Positions 18,923 to 28,072 of a stretch of DNA of 43,185 nt are shown here, in pieces. The notes beneath the pieces are model-generated. The model saw only the letters and a list, made by a program, of their open reading frames with translations, was not told where the DNA came from and made no database searches. Positions within the stretch are counted from its first letter, which is position 1; each line of letters opens with the position of its first letter. The position numbers and the translations under genes were made by a program. Source of the DNA: Thauera butanivorans NBRC 103042 (GTDB taxonomy: Bacteria; Pseudomonadota; Gammaproteobacteria; Burkholderiales; Rhodocyclaceae); NCBI RefSeq assembly GCF_001591165.1, contig NZ_BCUG01000051.1, forward strand, positions 1 through 43,185. The letters are read 5' to 3'.

Positions 18923-19930
18923 TCAGCGCTGGAAGCGGGCACCCGCCGGGTGGTTGCTGCCGTGGACCTGCGTATGGCAGTTCTGGCACGAGCGGCCCAT
19001 GACGCGGGAATTGAGTCCGGTTTCGTTGCCGGCCAGTTGTCCGGCGTTGTAGAACACGGACGGATGGTTGGTGTTGGCATGGCACTGCTGGCACAGCGCG
19101 GGACGGGCGACCTGCAGCAGCTTGTCGTGGTTGCTGCCGTGCGGCGTATGGCAGTTGGTGCAGGCCTCGCGCACCGGCGCATGCTCCCAGATGAAGGGGC
19201 CGCGCTTTTCGGCGTGGCAGCTGTAGCAGAGGTCATTGACCGAATCGGCCTTGAGCAGCGGCGCGGTGACCGTGCCGTGCGGGTTGTGGCAGTCGGCGCA
19301 GCTCATCTTGCCTTCGGGCACCGGCATGTGCGAACGCTTGCGGAACTCGGCGCGCTGCTGCGAATGGCAGCTTTCGCAGACCTGGGTGATGCTCTGCTTC
19401 TTCAGCAGGCTGGTGCCCGAGAAACGCGCCATCGGGTTGTGGCAGTCGCTGCAGGCGAGCTTGTTCAGATCGTGGGCGGAGCCCGGCCAGTGCATGCGCT
19501 GGCCGCCTTCATGGCAGCTCAGGCACTGCCCGTTCATCTTGTCGAGCGGCGTGCCCCAGGACTTGGTGAAGCCGACGATCAGCGACTTGTCGACGATCTT
19601 GTCCCAGGCCTCCTCGCCCTGCGCCACCGGATCGGCCGATTCGACGGCCATGTTCTCGGCGTGCAGCGAGCCGGGGCCATGACAGGCTTCGCAGACCTGG
19701 CGCTCGACATCGTTCCTGGGGTTCTGGCGGAAGATCTTGGCATGCAGGGTATGGCCGAAGTGGGATTCCTCGACCTGGTGACAGGACACGCAGACCTGTT
19801 CGCCGACATAGGTGGCGTGGCGAGCGGGCTGTTCGTCCGCGGCGTTGGCCGCGTTCGCCACACTCGCCGCAAGCAGCGAAACTGCCGCCAGCATCGCCCG
19901 CAGGGCAGGAAATACACCGGGAACTTTCAT
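18923..19930 (-). CDS. DmsE/MtrA family decahaem c-type cytochrome
   Basis: A 335-residue exported cytochrome with ten CXXCH motifs: CVSCH, CEACH, CLSCH, CSDCH, CESCH, CADCH, CYSCH, CTNCH, CQQCH and CQNCH. The signal peptide covers about residues 1-27 (LRAMLAAVSLLAASVANA). Haem number, spacing and length match MtrA, PioA and DmsE, periplasmic wires inserted into the MtrB-type barrel. The start MKVPGVF is chosen for its signal peptide; longer in-frame sequence upstream is non-coding. It begins the operon decahaem, barrel, c4, dihaem c. No MtrC/OmcA-type surface cytochrome or DmsAB-type reductase is encoded nearby, so the outside partner is unknown. Confidence 0.93.
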   Translation of the reverse strand: MKVPGVFPALRAMLAAVSLLAASVANAANAADEQPARHATYVGEQVCVSCHQVEESHFGHTLHAKIFRQNPRNDVERQVCEACHGPGSLHAENMAVESADPVAQGEEAWDKIVDKSLIVGFTKSWGTPLDKMNGQCLSCHEGGQRMHWPGSAHDLNKLACSDCHNPMARFSGTSLLKKQSITQVCESCHSQQRAEFRKRSHMPVPEGKMSCADCHNPHGTVTAPLLKADSVNDLCYSCHAEKRGPFIWEHAPVREACTNCHTPHGSNHDKLLQVARPALCQQCHANTNHPSVFYNAGQLAGNETGLNSRVMGRSCQNCHTQVHGSNHPAGARFQR

Positions 19931-20128
19931 GTCTTCGTCTCCTCGCCTGCAATGCCGGCGCATCACGGCAGCCGCCCGCGAAACGGCGGCACCCATCGGG
20001 TGAAAACAGAGGGAGAACACCACCCCGAGCGGACGTGGCGCTGCCTTGGCGGCGAGCACGCGCGGGACACCCTCCTTCGGCTTCTGCCTCGGGTCGGGCG
20101 CCTGGCTGTCCGCGGCCGACTCCGGGCT

Positions 20129-20144
20129 GTAACTGGATCGTTAC
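20129..20144. promoter_or_regulatory. Palindrome GTAAC-N6-GTTAC upstream of the decahaem operon
   Basis: GTAAC at 20129-20133 and GTTAC at 20140-20144 are exact complements. The site overlaps the stop codon of the AraC-type gene and lies about 200 bases before the decahaem start. The 20145-19931 stretch has no gene. A further GTAAC copy lies at 21236-21240 ahead of the AraC-type gene. It may be the operator for this regulator; AraC proteins more often use direct repeats, so this is tentative. Confidence 0.3.
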
Positions 20145-21193
20145 AAATTTGGCACGAGTCTAATTCCCTTACGCGCACGTGCCTTGCCGGAAAGTGAACC
20201 GATGTTTGCGCAATCGGTGGCCATACCCTGGGGGCACGGCGCGGCGCCGCTGCAGCAGGGCGCCAGCCCGCTCCTGACGTCGCTCGGGCTGACGCCGAAG
20301 CGGGCGCGGAAGGCGCGGCTGAAGTGGGCCTGGTTGGCGAAGCCCCATTCCTGCGCAATCAGGTAGACCGGCCGCTTGAGCTTGCCCGGTGCGGACAGCT
20401 CGCGATGGCAGGCATCGAGCCGCTCGGCGGTGATCCACTGCATCAGCGTCATCGTGCAGCGAGCGAAGAGGCGGTGGATGTAGCTCGCCGACAGGCCGAC
20501 CTCGGCGGCGATCAGCTTGACGTCCAGTTCGGCATCGGCCAGATGGGCGCGCGCGAAAGCCTTGACCCGCTCGAGATGCCAGGCCTCGACCGACGAGGTT
20601 TCGTCGCCGACCTGGCGGGCGAAGCTGGCCAGCATGCCGCCCAGCAGGCCGAGCAAGGCGTCCGCGCAGGTCTTGAAGTCGGAGGGCGCCAGGGTTTTGC
20701 GCTGGCCGAAGATACCGCGCAGGGTGCCGGCGAACACTGCCGCCGAACCGCAACAGGACGCCATACAGGACACCGTCAGCGGCCGCCAGTCGCGCATCAC
20801 TCCTTCCAGCGCGGGGCGCGGCACGCGCAGCACCAGATGGCAGAACTCCTCGGGCAGCTGGAGCGTGAACGCAGCGGCGTCGTCGAGCAGGTGCAGCGAC
20901 CCGGGCTGCAGACGCGCCTCGCGCGGCCCCTGCCTCAACGAGCCGCTGCCGGCCACGTTCAGCAGCACAGCGGCGCCATCATTGACGCCCTGCACCTGCA
21001 TCATGTGCGCGGAGCCGCACACTTCGAAAATTTCCAGCATGCCGAGCCGGAAATGCTTCAGATGCATGTCGAACGGCACCGACGCATCCGCCTCGATGCG
21101 ATGACCCGACTGCAGCAAGGCATCCATCTCGGTACGGCAATGGGCGATGCGTTCGTGTTCGAACCTCGCCTCGGCAGCGATTATCTCGGTCAT
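20141..21193 (-). CDS. AraC family transcriptional regulator
   Basis: A 350-residue regulator. The N-terminal two-thirds resembles the AraC-binding-domain-like sensor of the FeaR/OruR group (LNVAGSGSLRQGPREARLQPGSLHLLDD). The C-terminal AraC DNA-binding domain has two helix-turn-helix units: LIAAEVGLSASYIHRLFAR and IAQEWGFANQAHFSRAFRARFGVSPSDVR. A cysteine-rich patch (SCMASCCGS) in the linker and a tail with CCSGAAPC are unusual and might respond to redox or metal. GGAGGAGG lies before the ATG. It is codirectional with and just upstream of the decahaem operon, so local control is likely. The ligand is unknown. Confidence 0.87.
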   Translation of the reverse strand: MTEIIAAEARFEHERIAHCRTEMDALLQSGHRIEADASVPFDMHLKHFRLGMLEIFEVCGSAHMMQVQGVNDGAAVLLNVAGSGSLRQGPREARLQPGSLHLLDDAAAFTLQLPEEFCHLVLRVPRPALEGVMRDWRPLTVSCMASCCGSAAVFAGTLRGIFGQRKTLAPSDFKTCADALLGLLGGMLASFARQVGDETSSVEAWHLERVKAFARAHLADAELDVKLIAAEVGLSASYIHRLFARCTMTLMQWITAERLDACHRELSAPGKLKRPVYLIAQEWGFANQAHFSRAFRARFGVSPSDVRSGLAPCCSGAAPCPQGMATDCANIGSLSGKARARKGIRLVPNL

Positions 21194-21473
21194 CACGAGC
21201 CTCCTCCGGGCCTGTACGTGCAGGCTTATTGTTTTGTAACGGCCTGTGTCGGCCTTTCGTGGCTTTTACTACGAAACCGGGAGCCTTTGGCCGTGATGGC
21301 GCCGTCCGAACATGTTCTTGATGCCGGAAATGTCGTTTATGAGCAACATTTTTGCGGAACATAGGGCAAATTATGCAAAACGCAACTTGACGCCATGTCA
21401 CCCCGATGGCAATGGAATCCATCCCCGCGGCATTCCGGGCCGCACCCCGGCAGTCCCCGCACGCGCCTCCAAG
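21194..21473. other. Intergenic region upstream of the AraC-type gene
   Basis: This non-coding stretch between the AraC-type gene and the nap terminators is AT-richer than flanking genes around 21220-21400. It must hold the AraC-type promoter. A GTAAC half-site is present at 21236-21240. No clear Fnr/Dnr box, riboswitch or small gene was found. Confidence 0.5.
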
Positions 21474-21499
21474 TTGGTGCGCCCTGCCGGGCGCACCAA
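21474..21499. terminator. Second hairpin downstream of nap operon
   Basis: TTGGTGCGCCC (21474-21484) pairs perfectly with GGGCGCACCAA (21489-21499) around a four-base loop. It lies directly after the T-run of the main nap terminator in the minus direction, giving two hairpins in tandem. It may act as a back-up terminator. Confidence 0.55.
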
Positions 21500-21500
21500 A

Positions 21501-21529
21501 GAAAAAACGCAGCGCCATGGCGCTGCGTT
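21501..21529 (-). terminator. Rho-independent terminator of the nap operon
   Basis: On the minus strand AACGCAGCGC and GCGCTGCGTT (21529-21520 and 21515-21506) form a 10-bp stem with a CATG loop. The stem is followed by a run of six T (21507-21502). This is a textbook intrinsic terminator about 80 bases after the napC stop. Confidence 0.88.
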
Positions 21530-21611
21530 CCTTCGAGCCGGAAGCGGCTGTCGGTGCCCTTCCCTGCCGAATCCAGAGCGGCCGGATCCCGGCCGCCCTC
21601 GCCGGGTCCCC

Positions 21612-22241
21612 TTATTCAGGCGTCCCCTGCCGGACCGGCGGGTGCAGCACTTCGGGTGCCACGCCTTCGTGCGGGAGGCCGATGTGCTGATCGACCGGCG
21701 GCAGCGAGTGGGCAATGCCCTTGTGGCAATCGATGCAGGTCTGGCCCGCGGCGAAGCCGGTCTGGTGCATCTGGTTGGAGCGGCGGCCTTGCACCGAGTA
21801 GTCGAAATACTCGTAGTTGTGGCAGTTGCGGCATTCCTGCGAGTTGTTCGCCTTCATCCGCCCCCATTCGTTCTGCGCCAGGCGCAGGCGTTCGGCGGCG
21901 AACTTCTCGGGCGTATCGATGGTGCCCATGATCTTGCCGTAGACTTCGCGCGAGGCCTTGATCTTGCGGATCATCTTCGGCCCCCATTCCTTCGGCACGT
22001 GGCAGTCCGGGCAGGTCGCGCGCACGCCGGTGCGGTTCTGGTAATGGATGGTGTTGCGGTACTCCTTGAAGACGTTTTCCTCCATCTCGTGGCAGGAAAT
22101 GCAGAACTTCTCCGTGTTGGTCATTTCCAGGGCCCAGTTGAAGCCGCCCCAGAAGATCACGCCAGCGGCGAAGAGCAGCGCGATGGCAGCCCAGCCGGCG
22201 CCGCGAATGCGCTGCATCAGGCTCTTGTTGTTGTCGGTCAT
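21612..22241 (-). CDS. napC: Cytochrome c-type protein NapC (NapC/NirT family)
   Basis: A 209-residue membrane-anchored tetrahaem quinol dehydrogenase that passes electrons from the quinol pool to NapB/NapA. A single N-terminal anchor ([17 protein letters not shown]) precedes four CXXCH motifs: CISCH, CPDCH, CRNCH and CIDCH. Family landmarks such as [22 protein letters not shown] are intact. The start MTDNNKS has a GGGGA ribosome site. It is the last gene of napFDAGHBC and is followed by a strong terminator. Confidence 0.95.
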   Translation of the reverse strand: MTDNNKSLMQRIRGAGWAAIALLFAAGVIFWGGFNWALEMTNTEKFCISCHEMEENVFKEYRNTIHYQNRTGVRATCPDCHVPKEWGPKMIRKIKASREVYGKIMGTIDTPEKFAAERLRLAQNEWGRMKANNSQECRNCHNYEYFDYSVQGRRSNQMHQTGFAAGQTCIDCHKGIAHSLPPVDQHIGLPHEGVAPEVLHPPVRQGTPE

Positions 22242-22264
22242 GGCGATCCCCGTTGGTCGATGCG

Positions 22265-22717
22265 TCAGCGCAGCCCTTCCGCGCGCTGGAAACTGTTGCC
22301 GACCAGCGGCTTGGCGTCGGTCTGCGGCACGTGGCACTGCATGCAGAAGTAGCGGCGCGGCGAGATGTTCGACAGTTCGCCGCCGTCACGGTCCTTGAAA
22401 TGGGTCAGGCTGACCTTGGTCGCGTTCGTTTCCTTGTAGCGGCTCCAGGCGTGGCAATCCATGCACTTGTTGAAATTCATCGTGACTTCGTAGCCTTCGA
22501 CCTTGTGCGGGATCAGCGGCGGCTGCTGTACGTATTCGCGGTCGATCGGCGCCTGGTCGGGCAATTGGCGGAAGTGGCCGACTTGCGGCTCGGGCTCCGC
22601 GACGTCGGCTCCGCGGATGCTCTTGACCGTCTGGGCAGTGGCCACTGACGGCATCACCGTGCCGAAGCCGACGGCCGCGACGAGCGCGAGTACCAGATTG
22701 CGTGTGATTTTCTTCAT
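22265..22717 (-). CDS. napB: Periplasmic nitrate reductase electron-transfer subunit NapB
   Basis: A 150-residue periplasmic dihaem cytochrome c with a signal peptide ([21 protein letters not shown]) and haem motifs CMDCH and CMQCH. The NapB-typical [13 protein letters not shown] and [14 protein letters not shown] are present. It accepts electrons from NapC and reduces NapA. An AGGAG site precedes the ATG, which overlaps the napH stop by four bases. A much longer frame running upstream through napH is a shadow. Confidence 0.95.
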   Translation of the reverse strand: MKKITRNLVLALVAAVGFGTVMPSVATAQTVKSIRGADVAEPEPQVGHFRQLPDQAPIDREYVQQPPLIPHKVEGYEVTMNFNKCMDCHAWSRYKETNATKVSLTHFKDRDGGELSNISPRRYFCMQCHVPQTDAKPLVGNSFQRAEGLR

Positions 22718-23661
22718 GACTCGCTCCTGTTGAATCGGGTCGTAATACGGAAAACGTCTTTGCCGCACACATCCACGCAGCGTCCGCAGGTGGTGCACTC
22801 GGCATCCAGAATCAGGGGATGGTCCTGGCCGACGCCTTTCAGCGCCGGACGGATGACCTGGGGTTCGGGGCAGACCGCGAAGCAGTCCATGCAGTCGTTG
22901 CAGTCGCGGCGCTTGTCCGCCGACACCTTGACGAGGGAAACCCTCCCCAGCAGGGCATAGAATGCGCCTTGCGGGCACAGGTGGCCGCACCAGCCGCGCG
23001 GCGCGATCAGCAGGTCGTACAGGAAGATGCCGCCGACGATGCCCCAGGCCAGGCCGAAGCCGAAGATCAGCCCGCGATGCAGCATCGACACCGGATTCAC
23101 CCACTCCCAGGCCAGCGAACCGGTCACCGCGGCGATCACCAGCACGAAGCCGAACAGCCAATGGCGGGTGCTGCCCGCCGGCGCCTTGCCGCCTTTCAGG
23201 CCGAGGCGGCGGCGCAGCCAGGCGGCGGCATCGGTGACGAGATTCACCGGGCACACCCAGGAGCAGAACAGCCGGCCGCCGAGCAGCAGATAGAAGGCGA
23301 GCACGATGCCGCCCCCCAGCAGCGCCTCGCGGTAGGGCCACTGGCCCGCGGCGAGCTGCTGCGCGATCAGGAAGGGGTCGGTCAGCGGCAGCACGCCGAG
23401 CGTCAGGCTCGACGACAGGTTGCCCTTGACGATCCACCAGCCGAACCAGGGTCCGGCCAGGAACAGCGCCAGGATGCCCAGTTGCGAGGCGCGCCGCAGC
23501 AGCAGCCACTTGTGCGCACGCAGCCAGCCCTTGGCTTCGATCGCCTCGTGCCCGGGCCGCGCCACCACACCGCGCATCGCCGCGCCGCGCACGCTGGTGG
23601 GCGGAACCTTGCGTTCCGGCCGAGCACTGGCCGTCTGGCCGGTCGTCGTCTGCGCGTTCAT
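22714..23661 (-). CDS. napH: Quinol dehydrogenase ferredoxin subunit NapH
   Basis: A 315-residue membrane iron-sulfur protein, with NapG an alternative route from quinol to NapC/NapA. Four hydrophobic segments are visible. Two cytoplasmic CXXXCP motifs are CSWVCP and CGHLCP, and two C-terminal 4Fe-4S sets are [12 protein letters not shown] and [12 protein letters not shown]. The start MNAQTTTG overlaps the napG stop by four bases. The N-terminal arm before the first helix is about 50 residues long. Order G-H-B-C is that of E. coli. Confidence 0.94.
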   Translation of the reverse strand: MNAQTTTGQTASARPERKVPPTSVRGAAMRGVVARPGHEAIEAKGWLRAHKWLLLRRASQLGILALFLAGPWFGWWIVKGNLSSSLTLGVLPLTDPFLIAQQLAAGQWPYREALLGGGIVLAFYLLLGGRLFCSWVCPVNLVTDAAAWLRRRLGLKGGKAPAGSTRHWLFGFVLVIAAVTGSLAWEWVNPVSMLHRGLIFGFGLAWGIVGGIFLYDLLIAPRGWCGHLCPQGAFYALLGRVSLVKVSADKRRDCNDCMDCFAVCPEPQVIRPALKGVGQDHPLILDAECTTCGRCVDVCGKDVFRITTRFNRSES

Positions 23662-24545
23662 GGCTTCCACCCCGAATCGAGGCCGCCGCCCGGCGGACGG
23701 GCAGGCGCATAGTCGGGCACCGCTGGCGCCTGCGGGCCTTCGCCCGGCCGCACGCGGGTGTCGCCGTAGGCCTTGTCTTCCAGGCCGCGCACCGGCAGTT
23801 CGAGCTGCTCGCCGATCAGCGATTCGCCGGCGGCGTCCTTCTCTTCCCAGCCGCGCAGGTAGTGCTCGGCCCTTGAGCCCTGCGCGAGCTTGATCGGCAG
23901 CACCTTGATCGCCGACTCGCCCGGCAGCACACAGGATTTCTCGCACTTGCCGCAGCCGGTGCAGTGCTCGGAATGCACCGTCGGCAGCAGCATCGCGTGG
24001 CGGTCCGAGCGCGGGTTGTGCATGCGCTCGAGCGTGATCGCCTTGTCGATGACCGGGCACACGCGGTAGCACACGTCGCAGCGCAGGCCGAGGAAGTTGA
24101 GACAGTTCTCCTGGTCGATCAGCACCGCCAGCCCCATCCTCGCCTCGCCGATGTCGGTGAGTGCGCGGTCGAGCGCACCGCTCGGACAGGCGACGACACA
24201 GGGGATGTCCTCGCACATCTCGCACGGGATGTCCCGCGCCAGGAAATACGGTGTGCCGGTCGCCACGCCGTCGCCGAGTTCGGCGAGCTTCAGCGTGTCG
24301 TAGGGACAGTCGCGCACGCACAGGCCGCAGCGCACGCAAGCGGCGAGGAAATCGGCTTCGGCGAGCGCGCCGGGGGGGCGGATCGCGGTCGCCGGCAAGG
24401 CCGACGCCTGCTTCGCGTAGATGCCCGCGCCGAGCGCGAGCAGGCCCGCGCCGCCGGCAACGCCCGCCGCATCCTTGAGGAAGCGGCGGCGTGGCGACGG
24501 CGCGCCTGCTGCGGCACGCGTGGTCGATTTTACAGTGTCGTTCAT
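23658..24545 (-). CDS. napG: Ferredoxin-type protein NapG
   Basis: A 295-residue periplasmic protein with four 4Fe-4S clusters. A twin-arginine signal ([18 protein letters not shown]) directs folded export by Tat. Cluster motifs include [35 protein letters not shown] and [11 protein letters not shown]. It works with NapH in quinol oxidation for NapA. The Pro/Gly-rich tail after residue 260 is longer than in E. coli NapG. It lies 70 bases after napA and overlaps napH. Confidence 0.94.
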   Translation of the reverse strand: MNDTVKSTTRAAAGAPSPRRRFLKDAAGVAGGAGLLALGAGIYAKQASALPATAIRPPGALAEADFLAACVRCGLCVRDCPYDTLKLAELGDGVATGTPYFLARDIPCEMCEDIPCVVACPSGALDRALTDIGEARMGLAVLIDQENCLNFLGLRCDVCYRVCPVIDKAITLERMHNPRSDRHAMLLPTVHSEHCTGCGKCEKSCVLPGESAIKVLPIKLAQGSRAEHYLRGWEEKDAAGESLIGEQLELPVRGLEDKAYGDTRVRPGEGPQAPAVPDYAPARPPGGGLDSGWKP

Positions 24546-24615
24546 GGTCGTTGCGAGCCCGCGCCCGGCACCACCCCCCGGCCGGCCGGGCTACGGCGCT
24601 CGCACCTCCTGTGGA

Positions 24616-27162
24616 TCAGGCCTTCATCACCTTGACTGCGCACTTCTTGAAGTCGGTTTCCTTCGACAGCGGGCAGGTGGCGTCGAGCGTGAGCTTGTTG
24701 ACCAGCCTGGCCTCGTCGAAGAAGGGCACGAAGATCAGCCCGACCGGCGGCTTGTTGCGGCCGCGGGTTTCGAGGCGGGCCGTCATTTCGCCGCGGCGCG
24801 ATGCGACCTTGACCACCATGCCGCGCTGCAGGCCGCGCTTGTGGGCGTCGTCCGGGTGCATGAAGACCTGGGCTTCGGGCACCGAGCGGTGCAGCTCGGG
24901 CACGCGGCGGGTCATCGAGCCGGTGTGCCAGTGTTCCAGCACGCGGCCGGTGCACAGCCACATGTCGTACTCGGCATCCGGCATCTCGGGCGGATCCTGG
25001 TAGGGCAGCGCGAAGACGACGGCCTTGTTGTCCTTGTGGCCGTAGAACTTCACGCCTTCGCCGGCCTTGACGTAGGGGTCGTAGCCTTCACGGAAGCGCC
25101 ACAGGGTTTCCTTGTTGTCCACCACCGGCCAGCGCAGGCCGCGCGTCTTGTGATAGACGTCGAAGTCGGCGAGGTCGTGGGCATGGCCGCGGCCGAAGGC
25201 GGCGTATTCCTCGAACAGCCCCTTCTGCAGGTAGAAGCCGAGCTCCTTCGATTCGTCGTTCATGTAGCCCGGGATCGCGTGGGCGTTGGCCTTCTCGACG
25301 TCGGACAGCGGGAACTTGTTGACCTGGCCGTTGGCGTAGAGCACGTCGTACAGGGTCTTGCCCTTGTATTCCGGCTTCTTGTCGATCAGTTCGGCCGGCC
25401 ACACTTCCTCGATCTTGAAGCGTTTGGCGAACTGGATGTACTGCCACAGGTCGGACTTGGCCTCGCCCGGCGCCGACACCTGCTGGCGCCAGAACTGGGT
25501 GCGGCGCTCGGCGTTGCCGAAAGCGCCTTCCTTCTCGGCCCACATCGCGCAGGGCAGGATCAGGTCCGCCGACAGCGCGGAGACGGTCGGATAGACGTCC
25601 GACACCACGACGAAGGCTTCCGGATTGCGCCAGCCCGGGTAGATCTCGTCATTGATGTTCGGACCGGCCTGCATGTTGTTGGTGGTCGTGGTCCAGTAAC
25701 ACTTGATCTTGCCGTCCTTCAGCGCCCGGCTCTGGGCCACGGCGTGATAGCCGACCTTGGACGGAATCGTGCCTTCCGGCAGTTGCCACAGCTCTTCGGT
25801 ATGCGCGCGATGCGCCGGGTTGGTGACGACCATGTCGGCCGGCAGGCGGTGGGCGAAAGTACCGACTTCGCGCGCGGTGCCGCAGGCCGAGGGCTGGCCG
25901 GTGAGCGAGAACGGGCTGTTGCCGGGCTCGGAGATCTTGCCCACCAGCAGGTGGACGTTGTAGATCATGTTGTTCACCCAGGTGCCGCGGGTGTGCTGGT
26001 TGAAACCCATGGTCCAGAACGAGACCACCTTGCGGTTCGGGTCGGCGTACTGCTCGGCGAGCTTGAGCAGGCGGTCTTCCGGCACGCCGGACAGCTTCGA
26101 CACCTTTTCCAGCGTGTATTCGGCGACGAAGGCGGCGAAGTCCTCGAAGCTGCAGTCGCGCGCCGCGCCGGTGTCGCCCTTGGGCTTGCCGTCGGCGCCC
26201 GGATAGCCGTTGCTGGTGGCCTTGGCCTCGAGCGGATGGTTGGGGCGCAAGCCGTAGCCGATGTCGCCTTCGCCGATCTTGAACTTGACGTTGCGATTGA
26301 CGAACTCGGTGTTGACCCGATTGGTCTGGATGATGTGGTTGCAGATGTAGTTCAGGATCGCCAGGTCGGTCTGCGGCACGAAGATCATCGGGTTGTCGGC
26401 CAGCTCGTAGGAGCGGTGCTCGAAGGTCGACAGCACATGGACTTCGCAGCCTTCCCTGGACAGGCGGCGGTCGGTGATGCGGCTCCACAGGATGGGGTGC
26501 ATCTCGGCCATGTTCGAGCCCCACAGCACGAAGCTGTCGGTGTTCTCGATGTCGTCGTAGCAGCCCATCGGCTCGTCGATGCCGAAGGTGCGCATGAAGC
26601 CGACCACCGCCGAGGCCATGCAGTGGCGCGCATTGGGGTCGAGGTTGTTGCTGCGGAAGCCCGCCTTCATCAGCTTGGAGGCGGCGTAGCCCTCCCAGAT
26701 CGTCCATTGGCCCGAGCCGAACATCGCGATCGACTCCGGGCCGTGCTCCTTCAGCGCGGCCTTCCACTTCTGTTCCATGACGTCGAAGGCCTGGTCCCAC
26801 GACACCGGCGTGAACTCGCCGTTCTTGTCGTACTTGCCGTTCTTCATCCGCAGCAGCGGCTGGGTCAGGCGGTCCTCGCCGTACATGATCTTGGACAGGA
26901 AGTAGCCCTTGATGCAGTTCAGGCCACGGTTGACCGGCGAGTCCGGGTCGCCCTGGGTGGCGACGATGCGGCCGTTCTGCACGCCGACCAGCACCGAACA
27001 GCCGGTGCCGCAGAAGCGGCAGGCGGCCTTGTCCCAACGCACCTTGGTGCCGGCGCTGGCCGCACCCTGTGCCTGGGTGACCACCGGAATGCCGATGCCG
27101 GCGGTCGCTGCGGCCGCGGCGACCGCATTGCTCTTGATGAAATCACGCCGATTCATGCTCAT
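24616..27162 (-). CDS. napA: Periplasmic nitrate reductase catalytic subunit NapA
   Basis: An 848-residue molybdoenzyme reducing nitrate to nitrite in the periplasm. The Tat signal [17 protein letters not shown] is followed by the 4Fe-4S binding region [13 protein letters not shown] with a later cysteine in RGLNCIKGY. The Mo-bis-MGD cysteine is in [13 protein letters not shown]-terminal MGD-binding sequences ([37 protein letters not shown]) are intact. Length fits the family. It starts one base after the napD stop; GGAGGAATG upstream supplies the ribosome site. The cofactor is inserted before Tat export with NapD as chaperone. Confidence 0.97.
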   Translation of the reverse strand: MSMNRRDFIKSNAVAAAAATAGIGIPVVTQAQGAASAGTKVRWDKAACRFCGTGCSVLVGVQNGRIVATQGDPDSPVNRGLNCIKGYFLSKIMYGEDRLTQPLLRMKNGKYDKNGEFTPVSWDQAFDVMEQKWKAALKEHGPESIAMFGSGQWTIWEGYAASKLMKAGFRSNNLDPNARHCMASAVVGFMRTFGIDEPMGCYDDIENTDSFVLWGSNMAEMHPILWSRITDRRLSREGCEVHVLSTFEHRSYELADNPMIFVPQTDLAILNYICNHIIQTNRVNTEFVNRNVKFKIGEGDIGYGLRPNHPLEAKATSNGYPGADGKPKGDTGAARDCSFEDFAAFVAEYTLEKVSKLSGVPEDRLLKLAEQYADPNRKVVSFWTMGFNQHTRGTWVNNMIYNVHLLVGKISEPGNSPFSLTGQPSACGTAREVGTFAHRLPADMVVTNPAHRAHTEELWQLPEGTIPSKVGYHAVAQSRALKDGKIKCYWTTTTNNMQAGPNINDEIYPGWRNPEAFVVVSDVYPTVSALSADLILPCAMWAEKEGAFGNAERRTQFWRQQVSAPGEAKSDLWQYIQFAKRFKIEEVWPAELIDKKPEYKGKTLYDVLYANGQVNKFPLSDVEKANAHAIPGYMNDESKELGFYLQKGLFEEYAAFGRGHAHDLADFDVYHKTRGLRWPVVDNKETLWRFREGYDPYVKAGEGVKFYGHKDNKAVVFALPYQDPPEMPDAEYDMWLCTGRVLEHWHTGSMTRRVPELHRSVPEAQVFMHPDDAHKRGLQRGMVVKVASRRGEMTARLETRGRNKPPVGLIFVPFFDEARLVNKLTLDATCPLSKETDFKKCAVKVMKA

Positions 27163-27163
27163 T

Positions 27164-27418
27164 TCATTCCTCCGTCAATTCCAGACCGTCATCGGTATAT
27201 TCGTAAGCCAGCGTCACCGCCTGCACCTTGGGCGCGAGGTTCACCGCGAGGATCGAATCGGTGACCGACCAGCCCTCACCATCCTCGACCGTGACCACGA
27301 TGCGGCCGACCTCCTCGGAAGAGCCGTGGATCTCGACCCCCGGGATCCGTGCCAGCGCCGCCTTGATTTCCGGAAAATCCGCGGGCAGCGCCCGCAGCAC
27401 CAGACTTGCAATCTTCAT
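27164..27418 (-). CDS. napD: NapA signal-peptide chaperone NapD
   Basis: An 84-residue cytoplasmic protein that binds the NapA twin-arginine signal and delays export until the cofactor is in place. The ferredoxin-like fold is visible in [20 protein letters not shown] and [16 protein letters not shown], the NapD family pattern. The start overlaps the napF stop by four bases; the stop lies one base before napA. It is hidden in a longer shadow frame. Confidence 0.92.
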   Translation of the reverse strand: MKIASLVLRALPADFPEIKAALARIPGVEIHGSSEEVGRIVVTVEDGEGWSVTDSILAVNLAPKVQAVTLAYEYTDDGLELTEE

Positions 27419-27951
27419 CGTTCGCTCTCTGTCGGAAATTCGTTCGCCACCCTGTCCACCGTCATCGCGATCGCCCGCGTCGGACAGGGCGCGAAGCAGG
27501 CACCGCAGCCGGTACAGGCATCGGCGTCCAGTTGCGGCAAGGCCACGCCGCCGAGGCGCGGACGGAAGCGGATGGCCCCCACCGGGCAGCTTTCGCCGCA
27601 GACGCGGCATTCGACACCCGACTCGGCGAGGCAGCCGCGGCCGACGCCCGCCTTCAGCGCCCAGGGCGCGCCGCCTTCCGCGCTGCGTACCAGCGCCTGC
27701 GGCTCGCAGTGCGCCACGCATTCGCCGCAGAACGTGCATTCGCCGGCACCGGCGGAAAAGTCGACACCGGGAAAGCCGCCATCCGCCCGCAGCAGGATGG
27801 CTGTCGGGCAAGCGTCGATACAGGCGTCGCAACGGGTGCAGGCGGCGAGGAAGGCCGCCTCTGCCCGCGCCCACGGGGGACGGACGGCGGGGGCCACCGC
27901 GCGCATGCCGCCACGCAGAAAACTCCGACGGGAAAGTGAAGCCGTTTGCAC
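27415..27951 (-). CDS. napF: Ferredoxin-type protein NapF
   Basis: A 178-residue cytoplasmic 4Fe-4S protein implicated in NapA maturation. Four cysteine groups are visible: CTRCDACIDACP, CTFCGECVAHCEP, CRVCGESCP and CTGCGACFAPCP. The N-terminus SLSRRSFLRGG resembles a twin-arginine sequence, as in other NapF proteins that are not exported. The frame opens with a GTG at 27966, but a GGAGG at 27960-27956 lies inside it. The GTG at 27951, four bases after that GGAGG, is therefore the likelier start. It is the first gene of napFDAGHBC. Confidence 0.9.
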   Translation of the reverse strand: MQTASLSRRSFLRGGMRAVAPAVRPPWARAEAAFLAACTRCDACIDACPTAILLRADGGFPGVDFSAGAGECTFCGECVAHCEPQALVRSAEGGAPWALKAGVGRGCLAESGVECRVCGESCPVGAIRFRPRLGGVALPQLDADACTGCGACFAPCPTRAIAMTVDRVANEFPTESER

Positions 27952-28026
27952 GAAACCTCCGGGCACCCTATGTACTGCGTGCCATATGTATGCCGCCGAT
28001 TCAAACCCATAGCCGGAGTGCGGTCA

Positions 28027-28040
28027 TTGACCGCCGTCAA
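28027..28040 (-). promoter_or_regulatory. Fnr/Dnr-type box at the nap promoter
   Basis: The sequence is a perfect palindrome TTGAC-N4-GTCAA (on the plus strand TTGACCGCCGTCAA), the recognition pattern for Fnr, Anr and Dnr regulators. It lies 76 bases before the napF GTG, in the gap after narL. A TTGAAT at 28004-27999 is placed about 32 bases downstream (centre to centre), as a -10 would be in a class II activated promoter. A Crp/Fnr gene 3 kb away is a plausible regulator. Confidence 0.75.
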
Positions 28041-28072
28041 GAACGGCGCGAATGCAGGAGGCAGCCCGGCCG

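Noticed and set aside
16034-20197. Plus-strand open frame of 1387 codons opposite the decahaem/barrel genes
   Set aside because: It runs antisense through three real genes with signal peptides and haem motifs, and it has no domain of its own. It is a codon-bias shadow.
21387-21400. TTGACGCCATGTCA as an Fnr/Dnr box
   Set aside because: Half-sites do not match with the required four-base spacing; the second half is GTCAC after five bases.
27952-27966. GTG at 27966 as the napF start
   Set aside because: The likely ribosome site GGAGG (27960-27956) would lie inside the coding region; the GTG at 27951 fits it better.
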